Origin: Pseudomonas sp. UYIF39
Lineage (GTDB): Bacteria; Pseudomonadota; Gammaproteobacteria; Pseudomonadales; Pseudomonadaceae
Direction of reading: 5' to 3'
DNA length: 64,000 nucleotides
NCBI RefSeq assembly: GCF_029963765.1
Contig: NZ_JALBYU010000022.1
Coordinates: forward strand, 45,812-109,811
In this document: in pieces, positions 26,609 to 35,592 of the stretch
How the letters are laid out: each line of letters opens with the position of its first letter
Position numbering within the stretch: position 1 is the first letter of the stretch
Position numbers and translations under genes: made by a program
The notes under the pieces: model-generated
What the model was told of the DNA's origin: nothing
Seen by the model: only the letters and a program-made list of their open reading frames with translations
The model's database searches: none

Positions 26609-27919
26609 TTACCAGCAGATACCCTCGAGCCGATCGTCACTGGCGTGTGGCAGGAAGCCCACCAGGTCAACCACCTGCTTGCCCTCGGGCACCTGAAGCG
26701 CAATGGCTTTGAAGGACTCGTCACCGTTACCCAGCACGATCACCTCCGCCTGCTCGATCACTTTCGCAAGGTCAGGGCACAACAGCGAAGCCAGGTGCGG
26801 AATCTTCGACTCGATGTACTCTTTGTTGGCCCCGTAGATACGCGCGTATTCAACGTTGCGGTCGAAGATATGCAGGTCGTAGCCCTTGCCTATCAGCATC
26901 TCGGCCAACTCCACCAGCGGGCTTTCGCGCAGGTCATCGGTGCCCGCCTTGAAGCTCAGGCCGAGTAGCGCGACACGCCGCTTGCCGTAACTGCTGATAA
27001 TGTCGAAGGCTCTCTGTACCTGCACCGCATTGCTGCGCATGATCGAGGCCAGTAGCGGGTGCTCGACGTCCATTTGCCCGGCGCGATAGTTCAGCGCACG
27101 CACATCCTTGGGCAGGCAGGAACCGCCGAACGCAAAGCCGGGGCGCATGTAATAACGCGACAGGTTGAGTTTGGTGTCCTGGCAGATCACGTCCATCACA
27201 TCGCGACCGTCCACGCCGGCGGCCTTCGCGATATTGCCGATCTCATTGGCGAAGGTCACTTTGGTCGCGTGCCAGACATTGCAGGTGTACTTGATCATCT
27301 CCGCCACTTCGATGCTCCTGCGCAGGAGCGGCGCGTCCAGCTCTTGATAGAGCGTGGCGAGCATGTCACCGCTGCGCTGGTCGAGTTCACCGATCACCGT
27401 CATTGGCGGACAGTTGTAATCCTTGATCGCGGTACTTTCGCGCAGGAACTCCGGGTTGATCGCCACGCCGAAGTCGACCCCGGCCGTCTTGCCGGAATAG
27501 TCTTCAAGTATCGGTATCACCACGTTCTTCACCGTGCCCGGCAGCACCGTGCTACGCACCACTACTGTGTGCCAACTGTGCTTGTCGTGCAGGGCTTCTC
27601 CGATCTCGCGGCAGACCGACTCGATGTAGACCAAGTCCAGATCGCCATTCTTCTTGCTGGGCGTACCGACGCAGAGGAACGACATGTCCGTGCCCATCAC
27701 TGCCGCCTTCACATCACGGTCACCACGCAGCCGCCCAAAACTCACACCCAACTCGAGCAGCGGCTCCAGGTCGGGTTCAACGATGGGCGACTTACCCTGG
27801 TTGATCAGGTCAACCTTGACTTGCGAGACATCCACCCCGATTACGTCATGACCGCGAGCACAGAGACAGCCCGCACATACAGCGCCCACGTACCCCAAAC
27901 CAAATATGCTGATCCGCAT
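26609..27919 (-). CDS. algD: GDP-mannose 6-dehydrogenase
   Basis: A 436-residue enzyme, the same length as P. aeruginosa AlgD, committing GDP-mannose to alginate. The N-terminal Rossmann domain starts MRISIFGLGYVGAVCAG, the catalytic-cysteine block is GFAFGGSCLPKDVRAL, and the C-terminal nucleotide-sugar domain contains LGLSFKAGTDDLRESP. It is the first gene of the alginate operon, behind a 600-bp leader region. The ATG at 27919 follows a GGGGGGA tract. Confidence 0.97.
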   Translation of the reverse strand: MRISIFGLGYVGAVCAGCLCARGHDVIGVDVSQVKVDLINQGKSPIVEPDLEPLLELGVSFGRLRGDRDVKAAVMGTDMSFLCVGTPSKKNGDLDLVYIESVCREIGEALHDKHSWHTVVVRSTVLPGTVKNVVIPILEDYSGKTAGVDFGVAINPEFLRESTAIKDYNCPPMTVIGELDQRSGDMLATLYQELDAPLLRRSIEVAEMIKYTCNVWHATKVTFANEIGNIAKAAGVDGRDVMDVICQDTKLNLSRYYMRPGFAFGGSCLPKDVRALNYRAGQMDVEHPLLASIMRSNAVQVQRAFDIISSYGKRRVALLGLSFKAGTDDLRESPLVELAEMLIGKGYDLHIFDRNVEYARIYGANKEYIESKIPHLASLLCPDLAKVIEQAEVIVLGNGDESFKAIALQVPEGKQVVDLVGFLPHASDDRLEGICW

Positions 27920-28520
27920 CGGTGAATCCCCCCGTATAACTTGATTCAGGAATGCCATCGGCATGCCGCGCAGGCCGACAGTCGCTCTACCGCACCAACT
28001 AACCGACCGTTAGGTACAACTTGACTCTCGACCCACACCGTAAAACTGGAGTGTAGACAAACATCAAGCACGTACTGTTTTTTTAAAATAAATTTCGAAC
28101 ACTTCGCGCCGACAACATGAGTAGTTGGATCAGCAAAGTGAGTACCCATATCGTAAACACGTTAACCACTGATAAAATTACTATTAAAATCAGTGGTCTA
28201 TAAAATTTATCGTGACTGACACCTCAAACAAAAACATATACCCGCGCACCAAAAACAAGCAGATACTTACGATACTTACCGGACAGACACGCCTAAAGCC
28301 CTGACACAGTGCAATGCCAACGTTGCAACATTGTAAGCGTATCCAATAAATTCCTCGTACAGTGTAAAGCGACTGAAACACGTCAATTTTTTTAATAACT
28401 ATTTATTGGCGCTCGCCCTACACGCAATAGTTAATACCTTTTAAAGAACAAACTCTTTAGGGACTCTCCGAATAAGTCCTCGAATGTGCTGATATATGTC
28501 CTGACTACCTGAGCGAGCCG
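27920..28520 (-). promoter_or_regulatory. algD leader and promoter region
   Basis: About 600 bp, noticeably more AT-rich than the genes on either side, without a credible gene. It is the expected place for the alginate operon promoter. I looked for an AlgU-type -35 (GAACTT) on the operon strand: the tetramer GAAC does not occur on that strand anywhere in this stretch, and the nearest match is GGACTT near 28473, without a good -10. The region contains a 9-bp inverted repeat at 28165-28197. It ends where IS5 and ssuA debris begin, so distal control elements may have been lost or replaced. Confidence 0.55.
28165..28197. repeat. Inverted repeat upstream of algD
   Basis: ACCACTGAT at 28165-28173 is repeated in exact reverse complement as ATCAGTGGT at 28189-28197, with an AT-only-but-one 15-nt loop. 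It could be a protein-binding site or an mRNA hairpin in the algD leader. It has no T-tract that would make it a terminator on the operon strand. Confidence 0.6.
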
Positions 28521-28535
28521 CCCATGAACCCGATG

Positions 28536-28807
28536 AGCTCTGCTGGCGCTGATCGAGTCGTACTATCCAAAGGCCGGCGGCGGCGCACACCTTATTCTCC
28601 GGACGCTATGCTGCGCATTCATCGGCTGCAAAACGGTTTGCATTGAGCGATTCGGCGATGGAAGAGGCGCTCTATGAAATCACTTCGCTGCGCCAGTTCG
28701 CCCAGCTCACGCTGGGCGCTCCGATCCCTAAAGACACCACCCTCATGAATGTCCGGCATCTGCCGGAAAAACACCCGTTGGTGGCGGGAATCCTGGCCGT
28801 CATCAAT
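28536..28807 (+). mobile_element. IS5-family transposase remnant (N-terminal part, frameshifted)
   Basis: Three frames read in succession give an IS5-type transposase N-terminus: LLALIESYYPKAGGG, then TPYSPDAMLRIHRLQN, then FALSDSAMEEALYEITSLRQ and on through NVRHLPEKHPL to AVIN. The second frame change fits loss of one base in a TGG codon (LQNWF to LQN-GF). No terminal inverted repeats and no C-terminal DDE region are present, so the element is dead. It is joined directly to a piece of an ssuA-like gene. Confidence 0.75.
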
Positions 28808-28903
28808 GCCACGACGGTGGAGCTGGCGAACACTCGCCGTAGCTATGACATCGTCCCGGTCAAGGTTGATGAGCTGGCCGAGCAGCAACGCATCGCTGAC
28901 ACC
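28808..28903 (+). pseudogene. C-terminal fragment of an SsuA-like binding protein, fused to the IS5 remnant
   Basis: Directly in frame after the transposase piece, 32 codons read ATTVELANTRRSYDIVPV...EQQRIADT. The stretch aligns with the end of the nearby SsuA-like pseudogene (IETANTHRSYQVQPVQ...EQQKIADA). It is a second, diverged copy of the same C-terminal region, marking a recombination junction. Confidence 0.65.
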
Positions 28904-28929
28904 AAAACGCTGAAGCGAAATACCGTCGC

Positions 28930-29719
28930 CCGGTACTGGCCGGTCTGGTCGTTGCAATGGCCTTGTCGTTCACCTTTGCGGCCCAGGCCCGGGAAACGGT
29001 ACGAATCGGTTACCAGAAGTCATCGACCCTCATCACCTTGTTGAAAACCCAAGGCACGCTGGAAAAAACCCTCGCGCAGAAGAACATCGATGTGAGCTGG
29101 CATGAGTTTTCAAGTGGTTTGCCACTGCTGGAAGCGCTGAATGTCGGCTACGTCGATATCAGCGCTGACGTGGCGGATACCGTGCCGATTTTTGCTCAGG
29201 CTGCGCAGGCTAATCGCTGCCTTGGAAAAAGCAGGCCTGGCGTTTTCGGACGTCCAACCGGCCTACCTGTCGCCCGCCGATGGCCGAGCAGCCTTCGAGA
29301 ACAACAAGGTCGACGCCTGGGTCACCTGGGAACCCTTCCTCACCAGCGCGCAACGTCAACTGCCGACTCGCACCCTGGCGGACGGTGCCGGCCTGGCTTG
29401 TTACAAACGCTATTACCTGACCAGCACGAGATACGCCAAGGCGCATCCCGACGATCTCAAGCTGGTTTACGAGCAACTGCACAAGACGGGCGACTGGGTG
29501 AAAACCAACCCACTTGATGCGGCGCAAATTCTCAGCCCAATGTGGGGCAACCTTGATGTGACAACCATCGAGACGGCCAACACCCATCGCAGCTACCAGG
29601 TACAGCCGGTGCAAGGCGATCAGTTGGGTGAGCAGCAGAAAATCGCCGACGCTTTTTTTGCCGCGGGTTTATTGCCCAAGGCAGTGGATGCGAAAGACGT
29701 CGATGTCTGGAAACCCTGA
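28930..29719 (+). pseudogene. ssuA: Broken aliphatic-sulfonate ABC binding protein (ssuA-like)
   Basis: The N-terminal part (signal-like VLAGLVVAMALSFTFAAQA, then RETVRIGYQKSSTLITLLK...DTVPIFAQAAQA) lies in one frame up to about 29208. The C-terminal part (LIAALEKAGLAFSDVQPAYL through AKDVDVWKP) continues in another. The family normally has roughly 45-50 residues between these blocks, so this is a deletion with a frameshift, not a single-base error. No proper start codon precedes the signal sequence. No ssu permease or oxygenase genes are nearby. Confidence 0.8.
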
Positions 29720-29727
29720 GGACAACC

Positions 29728-30801
29728 TCAAGGCGTGATCGCAACTTTCATCACCCCGTCCCGCTGATGCGCAAACAACTCATACGCGGCTTCGATGTCG
29801 TCAAGCTTGAAGCGATGCGTCACCAGCGGCGACAGATCGACGCCACCGCTTTGCACCACCGCCATCAACCGTCGCATGCGTTCTTTACCGCCGGGGCACA
29901 GGGTGCTGACGATGCTGAAATCCCCGAGCCCCGCGGAAAAAGCTTCGAGGGGGATGCGCAGATCACTTGAATAAACCCCCAGGCTGGACAAACGACCACC
30001 GGGGCGCAACACCCGCAGCGCGGACTCGAAAGTACCCTGGGTGCCCAGCGCTTCGATGGCCACGTCGACACCTCGACCGTCGGTCAGCGCCATGATCTGC
30101 GCGACCACGTCGCCGTCCTTGAAATTGACCACGTGGGTCGCACCCAACTGCCGGGCGACGCTCATCCGTTCTGCCACGGTATCGATGCCGATAATGGTGC
30201 TGGCGCCCTTGAGGCGCGCGCCGGCCACGGCACACAGGCCGATCGGCCCGAGGGCGAACACTGCCACGGTATCGCCAATCTTGACCTCGCCCCGCTCTGC
30301 CCCGGAAAACCCGGTGGACATGATGTCCGGGCACATCAGCACCTGTTCGTCGCTGAGGCCATCGGGGATCGGGCACAGGTTGGCCAATGCATCCGGCACC
30401 AGCACGTACTCGGCCTGGCAGCCATCGATGGTGTTGCCGAACTTCCAGCCACCGGCGGCGCGGAAGCCATGGCGGGTGTCCGGGCCATCCTGTGAACTGC
30501 AACCGCACAGGCAGGCGTAACTTTGTCCGCTGGGGGTAATGGCGCCGGCAATCACCCGCTGGCCTTCGACAAAACCACGCACCTGCGAGCCCAGCCGCTC
30601 GATGATGCCCACCGGTTCGTGACCGATGGTCAGCCCTTTGGCCACCGGGTATTCACCCCGCAGGATGTGCACGTCGGTGCCGCAGATCGTCGTGGTAGTA
30701 ATGCGGACCAGCGCATCCAGCGGCCCGACCTCGGGGATCGGTTTGTCATCCAGCACGATGCGGTTTTTCTCAACGAATATCGCGGCTTTCATGGTTGCCA
30801 T
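29728..30801 (-). CDS. Zinc-dependent alcohol dehydrogenase family protein
   Basis: A 357-residue medium-chain dehydrogenase. The catalytic zinc site is visible as C40 in TTICGTD and HE in IGHEPVG, with an NAD(P)-binding block FALGPIGLCAVAGA. The region where classical enzymes hold four structural-zinc cysteines reads ACLCGCSSQDG, which is not that spacing. The structural zinc is probably absent, as in the isopropanol/TbADH-like branch. AGGAG precedes the ATG by 7 bp. It is divergent from the universal stress gene. The substrate is unknown. Confidence 0.9.
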   Translation of the reverse strand: MATMKAAIFVEKNRIVLDDKPIPEVGPLDALVRITTTTICGTDVHILRGEYPVAKGLTIGHEPVGIIERLGSQVRGFVEGQRVIAGAITPSGQSYACLCGCSSQDGPDTRHGFRAAGGWKFGNTIDGCQAEYVLVPDALANLCPIPDGLSDEQVLMCPDIMSTGFSGAERGEVKIGDTVAVFALGPIGLCAVAGARLKGASTIIGIDTVAERMSVARQLGATHVVNFKDGDVVAQIMALTDGRGVDVAIEALGTQGTFESALRVLRPGGRLSSLGVYSSDLRIPLEAFSAGLGDFSIVSTLCPGGKERMRRLMAVVQSGGVDLSPLVTHRFKLDDIEAAYELFAHQRDGVMKVAITP

Positions 30802-30957
30802 CGGGGTTCTCCTGAGCGTTCACGTGCGTTTGAGTTCAGCATGAACCTCAGTCTGCAACCGGTTTACGGACGGAAGGTTGATCATGGTCAATACTTAAAG
30901 ACTGGATGTACGTCGCACGAGCCGCACGTCGGGCGGCTAATCCACGGGAGGTTCGTC

Positions 30958-31884
30958 ATGTCTGGTCAATCCCGCTTCATGCTGGTTGCATCACCGCTGA
31001 TGGAACACAGCCCTGCTTTCGACAGGGCCGCTGCGCTGGCCATGGCCGAAGACGCCGCGCTGCACATCGTCGCCTTCGATTACCTTGAAGGCCTGGCGAC
31101 CGCTAGTCTGGTCAACGAAAAGGCCCTGGAACAGATGCGTGTGTGCTACGTCGAGCGCCACCGCCAATGGCTTGAGGAACAGGCCCGCCCCTTGCGCAAA
31201 ATCGGGGTGAATGTCACCACCGAAGTGGCCTGGGTCGAACGCCCCTTGGAGGAAATCCTGATTCACCTCAAAGAGCAGCCGATGGACGTGCTGATCAAGG
31301 CGCTGGAGCACGAGTCGCTGCTGTCGCGGCTGATGTTTACCCCGCTCGATGTGCATTTGCTGCGCGAATGCCCGGTGCCGCTGCATTTCGTGAGCCACGC
31401 CATGCACGCCTTGCCGCGAAAGATCGTCGCGGCGGTCGACCCCTTTCATCGCGATGACCATTACAAAACCTTCAACGACCGGATCCTTCACGAGGCGGCG
31501 AAACTGGCGAGCGCCTGTAATGCCGAACTCGATGTGGTCTACGCCTATGACCTTTCATCCATCAGCGCCGACGAATTCGGCTTCGACAACGGGTCGGCGT
31601 TTTTCTCCTCCGGCAAGGCCAAGACCGTGTTCGATTACCAGGAAGATGCCTTCAACGACTTGGCCGAGCGCAACGGCATCGCGCCGGAGCAGCGGCACAT
31701 GATCATGGGCAACCCGGCCAAGGTCCTCACCCGCTATGCCGATGCTTATGACATTGACGTGATTGTCATGGGCCGGATCGGCCATCGCGGCATGGGCCGG
31801 CTGATCGGCAGCACGGTGGAGCATCTGCTGTACAAAATGCCGTGCAGTGTTTGGGTGGTGTACAGCGAGCGGCTGGATGAATAA
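30958..31884 (+). CDS. Tandem-domain universal stress protein
   Basis: A 308-residue protein with two UspA domains (about residues 1-145 and 155-305). The second domain keeps the nucleotide-binding G-2x-G-9x-G-(S/T) type motif in MGRIGHRGMGRLIGSTVEH, whereas the first is degenerate. This is the UspE-like layout, often induced by anaerobiosis or envelope stress in Pseudomonas. GGGAGG lies 6 bp before the ATG. A REP pair follows the stop. Confidence 0.9.
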   Translation: MSGQSRFMLVASPLMEHSPAFDRAAALAMAEDAALHIVAFDYLEGLATASLVNEKALEQMRVCYVERHRQWLEEQARPLRKIGVNVTTEVAWVERPLEEILIHLKEQPMDVLIKALEHESLLSRLMFTPLDVHLLRECPVPLHFVSHAMHALPRKIVAAVDPFHRDDHYKTFNDRILHEAAKLASACNAELDVVYAYDLSSISADEFGFDNGSAFFSSGKAKTVFDYQEDAFNDLAERNGIAPEQRHMIMGNPAKVLTRYADAYDIDVIVMGRIGHRGMGRLIGSTVEHLLYKMPCSVWVVYSERLDE

Positions 31885-31899
31885 TTGATCTACCGGACA

Positions 31900-32013
31900 C
31901 CACAAAACCCTGTGGGAGCGAGCTTGCTCGCGATGAGGGCCTTACATTCAACATTGATGTTGACTGAAAGTCCGCCATCGCGAGCAAGCTCGCTCCCACA
32001 GGGGGTTTTGTGG
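31900..32013. repeat. REP pair (inverted)
   Basis: The GTGGGAGCGAGCTTGCTCGCGATG core and its mirror copy are separated by about 50 bp; the outer arms CCACAAAACC and GGTTTTGTGG also pair. It lies between two convergent genes, the usual site for Pseudomonas REP/REPIN elements. Confidence 0.9.
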
Positions 32014-32020
32014 TGGCCGA

Positions 32021-32833
32021 TTAACGCCGGGTAATCACCACCTCAAGGTATTCACTCGGCACCACCAACGATCTCTCTCCCGCTCTGTTCATGCGGTTGA
32101 TCAATTCGGTCATGTCGCTTTCCAACGCCTTGGCGCCTTCAGGAGGCAGCGCCGCGAAGGCTTTGTGGACCGGGCCGTACCAGGTGCGGAACGTATTGAT
32201 GAAATGCGCGGCGGAGCGGTAACGGAAGTTGAAGGTCTTGCGCGTCACCTGCAGCAGAAAGTCACGTTCGTCGAACTGCGTGTGCAGCCAGGCTTCGGTG
32301 CCCCAGTTCGACGGCGGTTGTGCCCCCGGCGGTGGCGGCAGGTGGCTGCCGAGGGTCTTGAACATCTGGCCGACGAAACCTTCGGGCGTCCAGTTGGCCA
32401 GGCCGATCCGCCCTCCGGGGCGACAAACCCGCGCCAGTTCCGTGGCCGCCTTGGGTTGGTCCGGCGTAAACATCACCCCGAAGGTCGAAAGCACGGCATC
32501 GAAGCCGGCATCCTCGAACGGCAAGGCTTCGGCGTCAGCCACTTGAAACGTGACTTCCAGGCGTTCGGCCCTGGCCCGGTCTTCGCCGCTTTCCAGCAGC
32601 GCGGCCACGTAGTCGGTAGAAGTGACATGGCAACCACGGCGCGCGGCAGCGAGCGTCGCGTTACCGTTGCCGGCGGCCACGTCGAGCACGCGTTCATCGC
32701 AAAGCAGGTCGCAGGCCTCGGCGAGTTGCTCGCCGACAATCTGCAAAGTGGTGCCGATCACGGCATAGTCGCCACTGGCCCAAGAGGCCATCTGACGGTT
32801 TTTCAAGGCAGTAAGATCAATGGGTGTACTCAT
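32021..32833 (-). CDS. SAM-dependent methyltransferase (class I)
   Basis: A 270-residue class I methyltransferase: motif I VLDVAAGNGNATLAAA, motif II region STDYVAALLE, DAEALPFEDAGFDAVLSTFG and RPGGRIGLANW. It resembles the UbiE/Coq5-like family of unknown substrate. The ATG at 32833 is used; the long upstream in-frame extension crosses the DUF4242 gene and is not plausible. It lies 37 bp after the DUF4242 gene on the same strand and probably shares its transcript. Confidence 0.88.
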   Translation of the reverse strand: MSTPIDLTALKNRQMASWASGDYAVIGTTLQIVGEQLAEACDLLCDERVLDVAAGNGNATLAAARRGCHVTSTDYVAALLESGEDRARAERLEVTFQVADAEALPFEDAGFDAVLSTFGVMFTPDQPKAATELARVCRPGGRIGLANWTPEGFVGQMFKTLGSHLPPPPGAQPPSNWGTEAWLHTQFDERDFLLQVTRKTFNFRYRSAAHFINTFRTWYGPVHKAFAALPPEGAKALESDMTELINRMNRAGERSLVVPSEYLEVVITRR

Positions 32834-32870
32834 GAATTCCGCTCCGTTGCGGGTTGGAACGCAACCCGGC

Positions 32871-33140
32871 TTATTCGGCCGTGGTGGGATCGATGATGGC
32901 CGTGACCTGGGAAATGCGGTTGGCCGGGAAACCGCTCTGCCTGGCGTGTTCCTTGATCGACTCTTCGTTGGGCGCGATGTACACGCAGTAAAGCTTGTCA
33001 CCGGTGACATAACTCTGCTGCCACTGCACCTCTGGCAAGTCTCGCAACGTCCTGCAGGACTTTTGCGAAGCTGCTTTCAAATCCCTTTCTGACAGTGTTC
33101 CAGCACCCGGAATCTCGCGTTCTATGACGAACTTCGGCAT
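32871..33140 (-). CDS. DUF4242 family protein
   Basis: An 89-residue protein of the DUF4242 family (MPKFVIEREIPGAGTLSERDL, WQQSYVTGDKLYCVYIAPNE, HARQSGFPANRI). A Streptomyces relative binds nickel. Its job here is unknown. It precedes the methyltransferase gene and is divergent from an AraC regulator that may control both. Confidence 0.85.
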   Translation of the reverse strand: MPKFVIEREIPGAGTLSERDLKAASQKSCRTLRDLPEVQWQQSYVTGDKLYCVYIAPNEESIKEHARQSGFPANRISQVTAIIDPTTAE

Positions 33141-33334
33141 GGCAACCTCTCATTCTTCTTATTGATGACAGGGTCGGCAGACCCTGTAGGTCAACTATCG
33201 CGCCGGGCGACGCTGGCGTCCTGCCCGATCGTCGGCCAACCCTGCCCGATCGTCCGGAGATTTCACGCTCTGGCGCGACAGGCTCACAATCAAGCTCACC
33301 ACCCAAAGCGGCCCGCCAACACGGGAAAACCACC

Positions 33335-34327
33335 ATGGATGCCCTGTCCCAGACGCTGCGCGTTGTCCGCCTGGTCGGCGCGATTTTCATCAATGCCAGG
33401 TTTACTGCACCCTGGTGCTACCAATCGCCGAGCGCCGACGCGGCGGCTCCGTTTCTGGAGCCCGGCGCCGAACGCGTGGTGATCTTCCACTTGATCACCG
33501 AAGGCGAGTGTTATGTCGAACTGGGTGATGATCCCCCGCTCCTGCTGACGGCCGGCGATGTGGTGGTTTTCCCTCAGGGAGATGCCCATCGCATGAGCTC
33601 TAAACCGGGGCTCGCATCTGCCACCGGTGCACGGCTGGACGTGGTGCTGGCGCGCCGTCCACGGCAATTGAGCTATGGCGGTGGCGGCGCGGTAACGCGG
33701 TTGGTGTGCGGCTATCTGGCCTGCGATACCCGTCTGGCCGGCATGTTGCTGACCGGGTTGCCGGCGGTGGTCCGGGTCAATGTGCGCGGCTCGAATGCCG
33801 GTATCTGGCTGGAATCATCGGTCCGTTATGCGCTGGCCGAAGCGCGCTCGCCCCGCCCCGGCGGCGAAGGTGTGCTGGCGAAACTGGCCGAGGTGTTGTT
33901 CATCGAAGTGCTGCGACTGTACATGCACGAACAGGGCGAAGGTCGCACCGGTTGGCTGGCTGGAGTGGGCGACCGGATTGTCGGCGCCGCCCTCAACGCG
34001 TTGCACAAAAAACCGTGTCACGCCTGGACGCTGGATGAACTGGCGCGCACTGCCGGCACGTCAAGATCGGTGTTGGCGGAACGCTTCCAGCAACTGGTGG
34101 GGAGTTCGCCGATGCAGTACCTGACGCAATGGCGCATGTTGCTGGCGGCCAACCTGTTACGCAGCAGTAACAGCTCGTTGATGCGGATTGCCGAAGAGGT
34201 GGGCTACCAGACCGATACGGCGTTCAGTCGGGCGTTTCGCCGGGAGTATGGAGCGCCACCAGCGGCGTGGCGGCGCAGTCAGGAGAAAAAAACAATGGCC
34301 CACGGCGCGGGGCCTGTGGGCCATTGA
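33335..34327 (+). CDS. AraC-family regulator with N-terminal cupin domain
   Basis: A 330-residue protein with an N-terminal cupin (about residues 10-190; LLLTAGDVVVFPQGDAHRM) and a C-terminal AraC double helix-turn-helix (LDELARTAGTSRSVLAERFQ and IAEEVGYQTDTAFSRAFRR). It is divergent from the DUF4242/methyltransferase pair, so it is a candidate regulator of those genes. Its 3' end faces the CcdA-TlpA gene 9 bp away. Confidence 0.9.
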   Translation: MDALSQTLRVVRLVGAIFINARFTAPWCYQSPSADAAAPFLEPGAERVVIFHLITEGECYVELGDDPPLLLTAGDVVVFPQGDAHRMSSKPGLASATGARLDVVLARRPRQLSYGGGGAVTRLVCGYLACDTRLAGMLLTGLPAVVRVNVRGSNAGIWLESSVRYALAEARSPRPGGEGVLAKLAEVLFIEVLRLYMHEQGEGRTGWLAGVGDRIVGAALNALHKKPCHAWTLDELARTAGTSRSVLAERFQQLVGSSPMQYLTQWRMLLAANLLRSSNSSLMRIAEEVGYQTDTAFSRAFRREYGAPPAAWRRSQEKKTMAHGAGPVGH

Positions 34328-34336
34328 TTTGAAGCA

Positions 34337-35548
34337 TTACGCAGCGGGCGCTTTAGCCTCTTCCAGCAACTGCTGAATCATCTTCTCCTGAGTCTCGTAA
34401 CTGCCTTCACCAAAGTGGGTGTAACGCACCTGGCCCTTGGCATCGATCAGGTAGTGAGCCGGCCAATACTGGTTGTCGAAGTTGCGCCAGATCGCGTAGT
34501 TGTTGTCGATCGCCACCGGGTAGGTGATGCCGAGCTTTTTCACCTGATCCTTGACGTTGGCGATGATGCGCTCGAAACCGTATTCAGGGGTGTGCACGCC
34601 GATCACCACCAGGCCGTCCTTCTCGTATTTCTTCGCCCAGTCCTTCACGTACGGCAAGGTGTGCTGGCAGTTGATGCAGTCGAAGGTCCAGAAGTCCACC
34701 AGCACCACTTTGCCTTTCAGCGAATCGTTGCTCAGCGCCGGCGAATTGAGCCATTCGACCGCACCGGACAGCGACGGCATGGTGCCTTGGGCGTTGTCCA
34801 AGGACGAGTCTGCCTTGACCTTGCTGATGAAGTAATCGACGACTTTCGGCACGGTTTCCAACACGCGTTGCTCAACCGTCGTCACGCCTTCGGACGAGGT
34901 GCCGGCCAGCAGTGTTTTGTCGGCACCGGTGGAAATCACCGCCGCAGCCGCCAGCACCGCAACACCCGCGCCACGACGCAACCAACCGGTGACCGGGATC
35001 GACGCCTTCAAGCGATTGACCAGGCCGCGACCGGCGAAGATCAAGGTGCCCAGGGACAATGCGCTGCCCAGGCCGTACGCCACCAGTAACAGGCTGGTTT
35101 GAGCGTTTGCACCTTGAAGCATGGCGCCCGTGAGGATGACCCCAAGGATCGGCCCGGCGCACGGTGCCCAGAGCAGACCGGTGGCAACGCCGATCATGAT
35201 CGAACCCAACGGACCGGACATTTTGCGGGTGTCCGGATCGAGGCGGTTGCCCAGTGCCACGAAGGGACGGGCCAGCCAGTCACCGACACGGGCGGAAATC
35301 AGCGACAGGGCAAACAGCACCATCACGATGAGGGCCACATGACGACCGGTGTTGTTGGCGTGTACCACCCACTCGCTGCTGACCACGGCCAGGCTGGAAA
35401 TCAGGGCGAAGGTCAGGACCATGCCGCCGAGGGTGAGCAGGATCGAGGAACGTGTGCGTTCAACACCGGCGAACAGAAACGGCACGACCGGGAGGATGCA
35501 AGGGCTGAGGACGGTCAATATGCCGCCCAGGAAAGCGATGAGAAACAT
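34337..35548 (-). CDS. CcdA-TlpA fusion (DipZ-like thiol-disulphide protein)
   Basis: A 403-residue inner-membrane protein. Residues 1-240 form a CcdA/DsbD-type membrane domain, with the cysteines of LSPCILPVVP and LWAPCAGPILG as the redox pair. The C-terminal TlpA-like thioredoxin domain has the active site FDCINCQH (CxxC) and the cis-Pro-containing YWPAHYLI. Such fusions carry reducing power from the cytoplasm to periplasmic partners. The ATG at 35548 is chosen. It lies upstream of a two-component system and beside two small secreted proteins on the same strand; a shared role in envelope redox balance is an inference. Confidence 0.9.
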   Translation of the reverse strand: MFLIAFLGGILTVLSPCILPVVPFLFAGVERTRSSILLTLGGMVLTFALISSLAVVSSEWVVHANNTGRHVALIVMVLFALSLISARVGDWLARPFVALGNRLDPDTRKMSGPLGSIMIGVATGLLWAPCAGPILGVILTGAMLQGANAQTSLLLVAYGLGSALSLGTLIFAGRGLVNRLKASIPVTGWLRRGAGVAVLAAAAVISTGADKTLLAGTSSEGVTTVEQRVLETVPKVVDYFISKVKADSSLDNAQGTMPSLSGAVEWLNSPALSNDSLKGKVVLVDFWTFDCINCQHTLPYVKDWAKKYEKDGLVVIGVHTPEYGFERIIANVKDQVKKLGITYPVAIDNNYAIWRNFDNQYWPAHYLIDAKGQVRYTHFGEGSYETQEKMIQQLLEEAKAPAA

Positions 35549-35592
35549 GGGATCACCTTTGAATAGAGTTTGGCCGACACACCACACATCCC

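Noticed and set aside
25441..26712. Plus-strand open frame opposite alg8
   Set aside because: Antisense of a conserved alginate gene; Gln/His/Arg-rich product typical of shadows.
27946..28149. 67-codon minus-strand frame in the algD leader
   Set aside because: No ribosome site worth noting and no protein-like composition; more likely noncoding leader.
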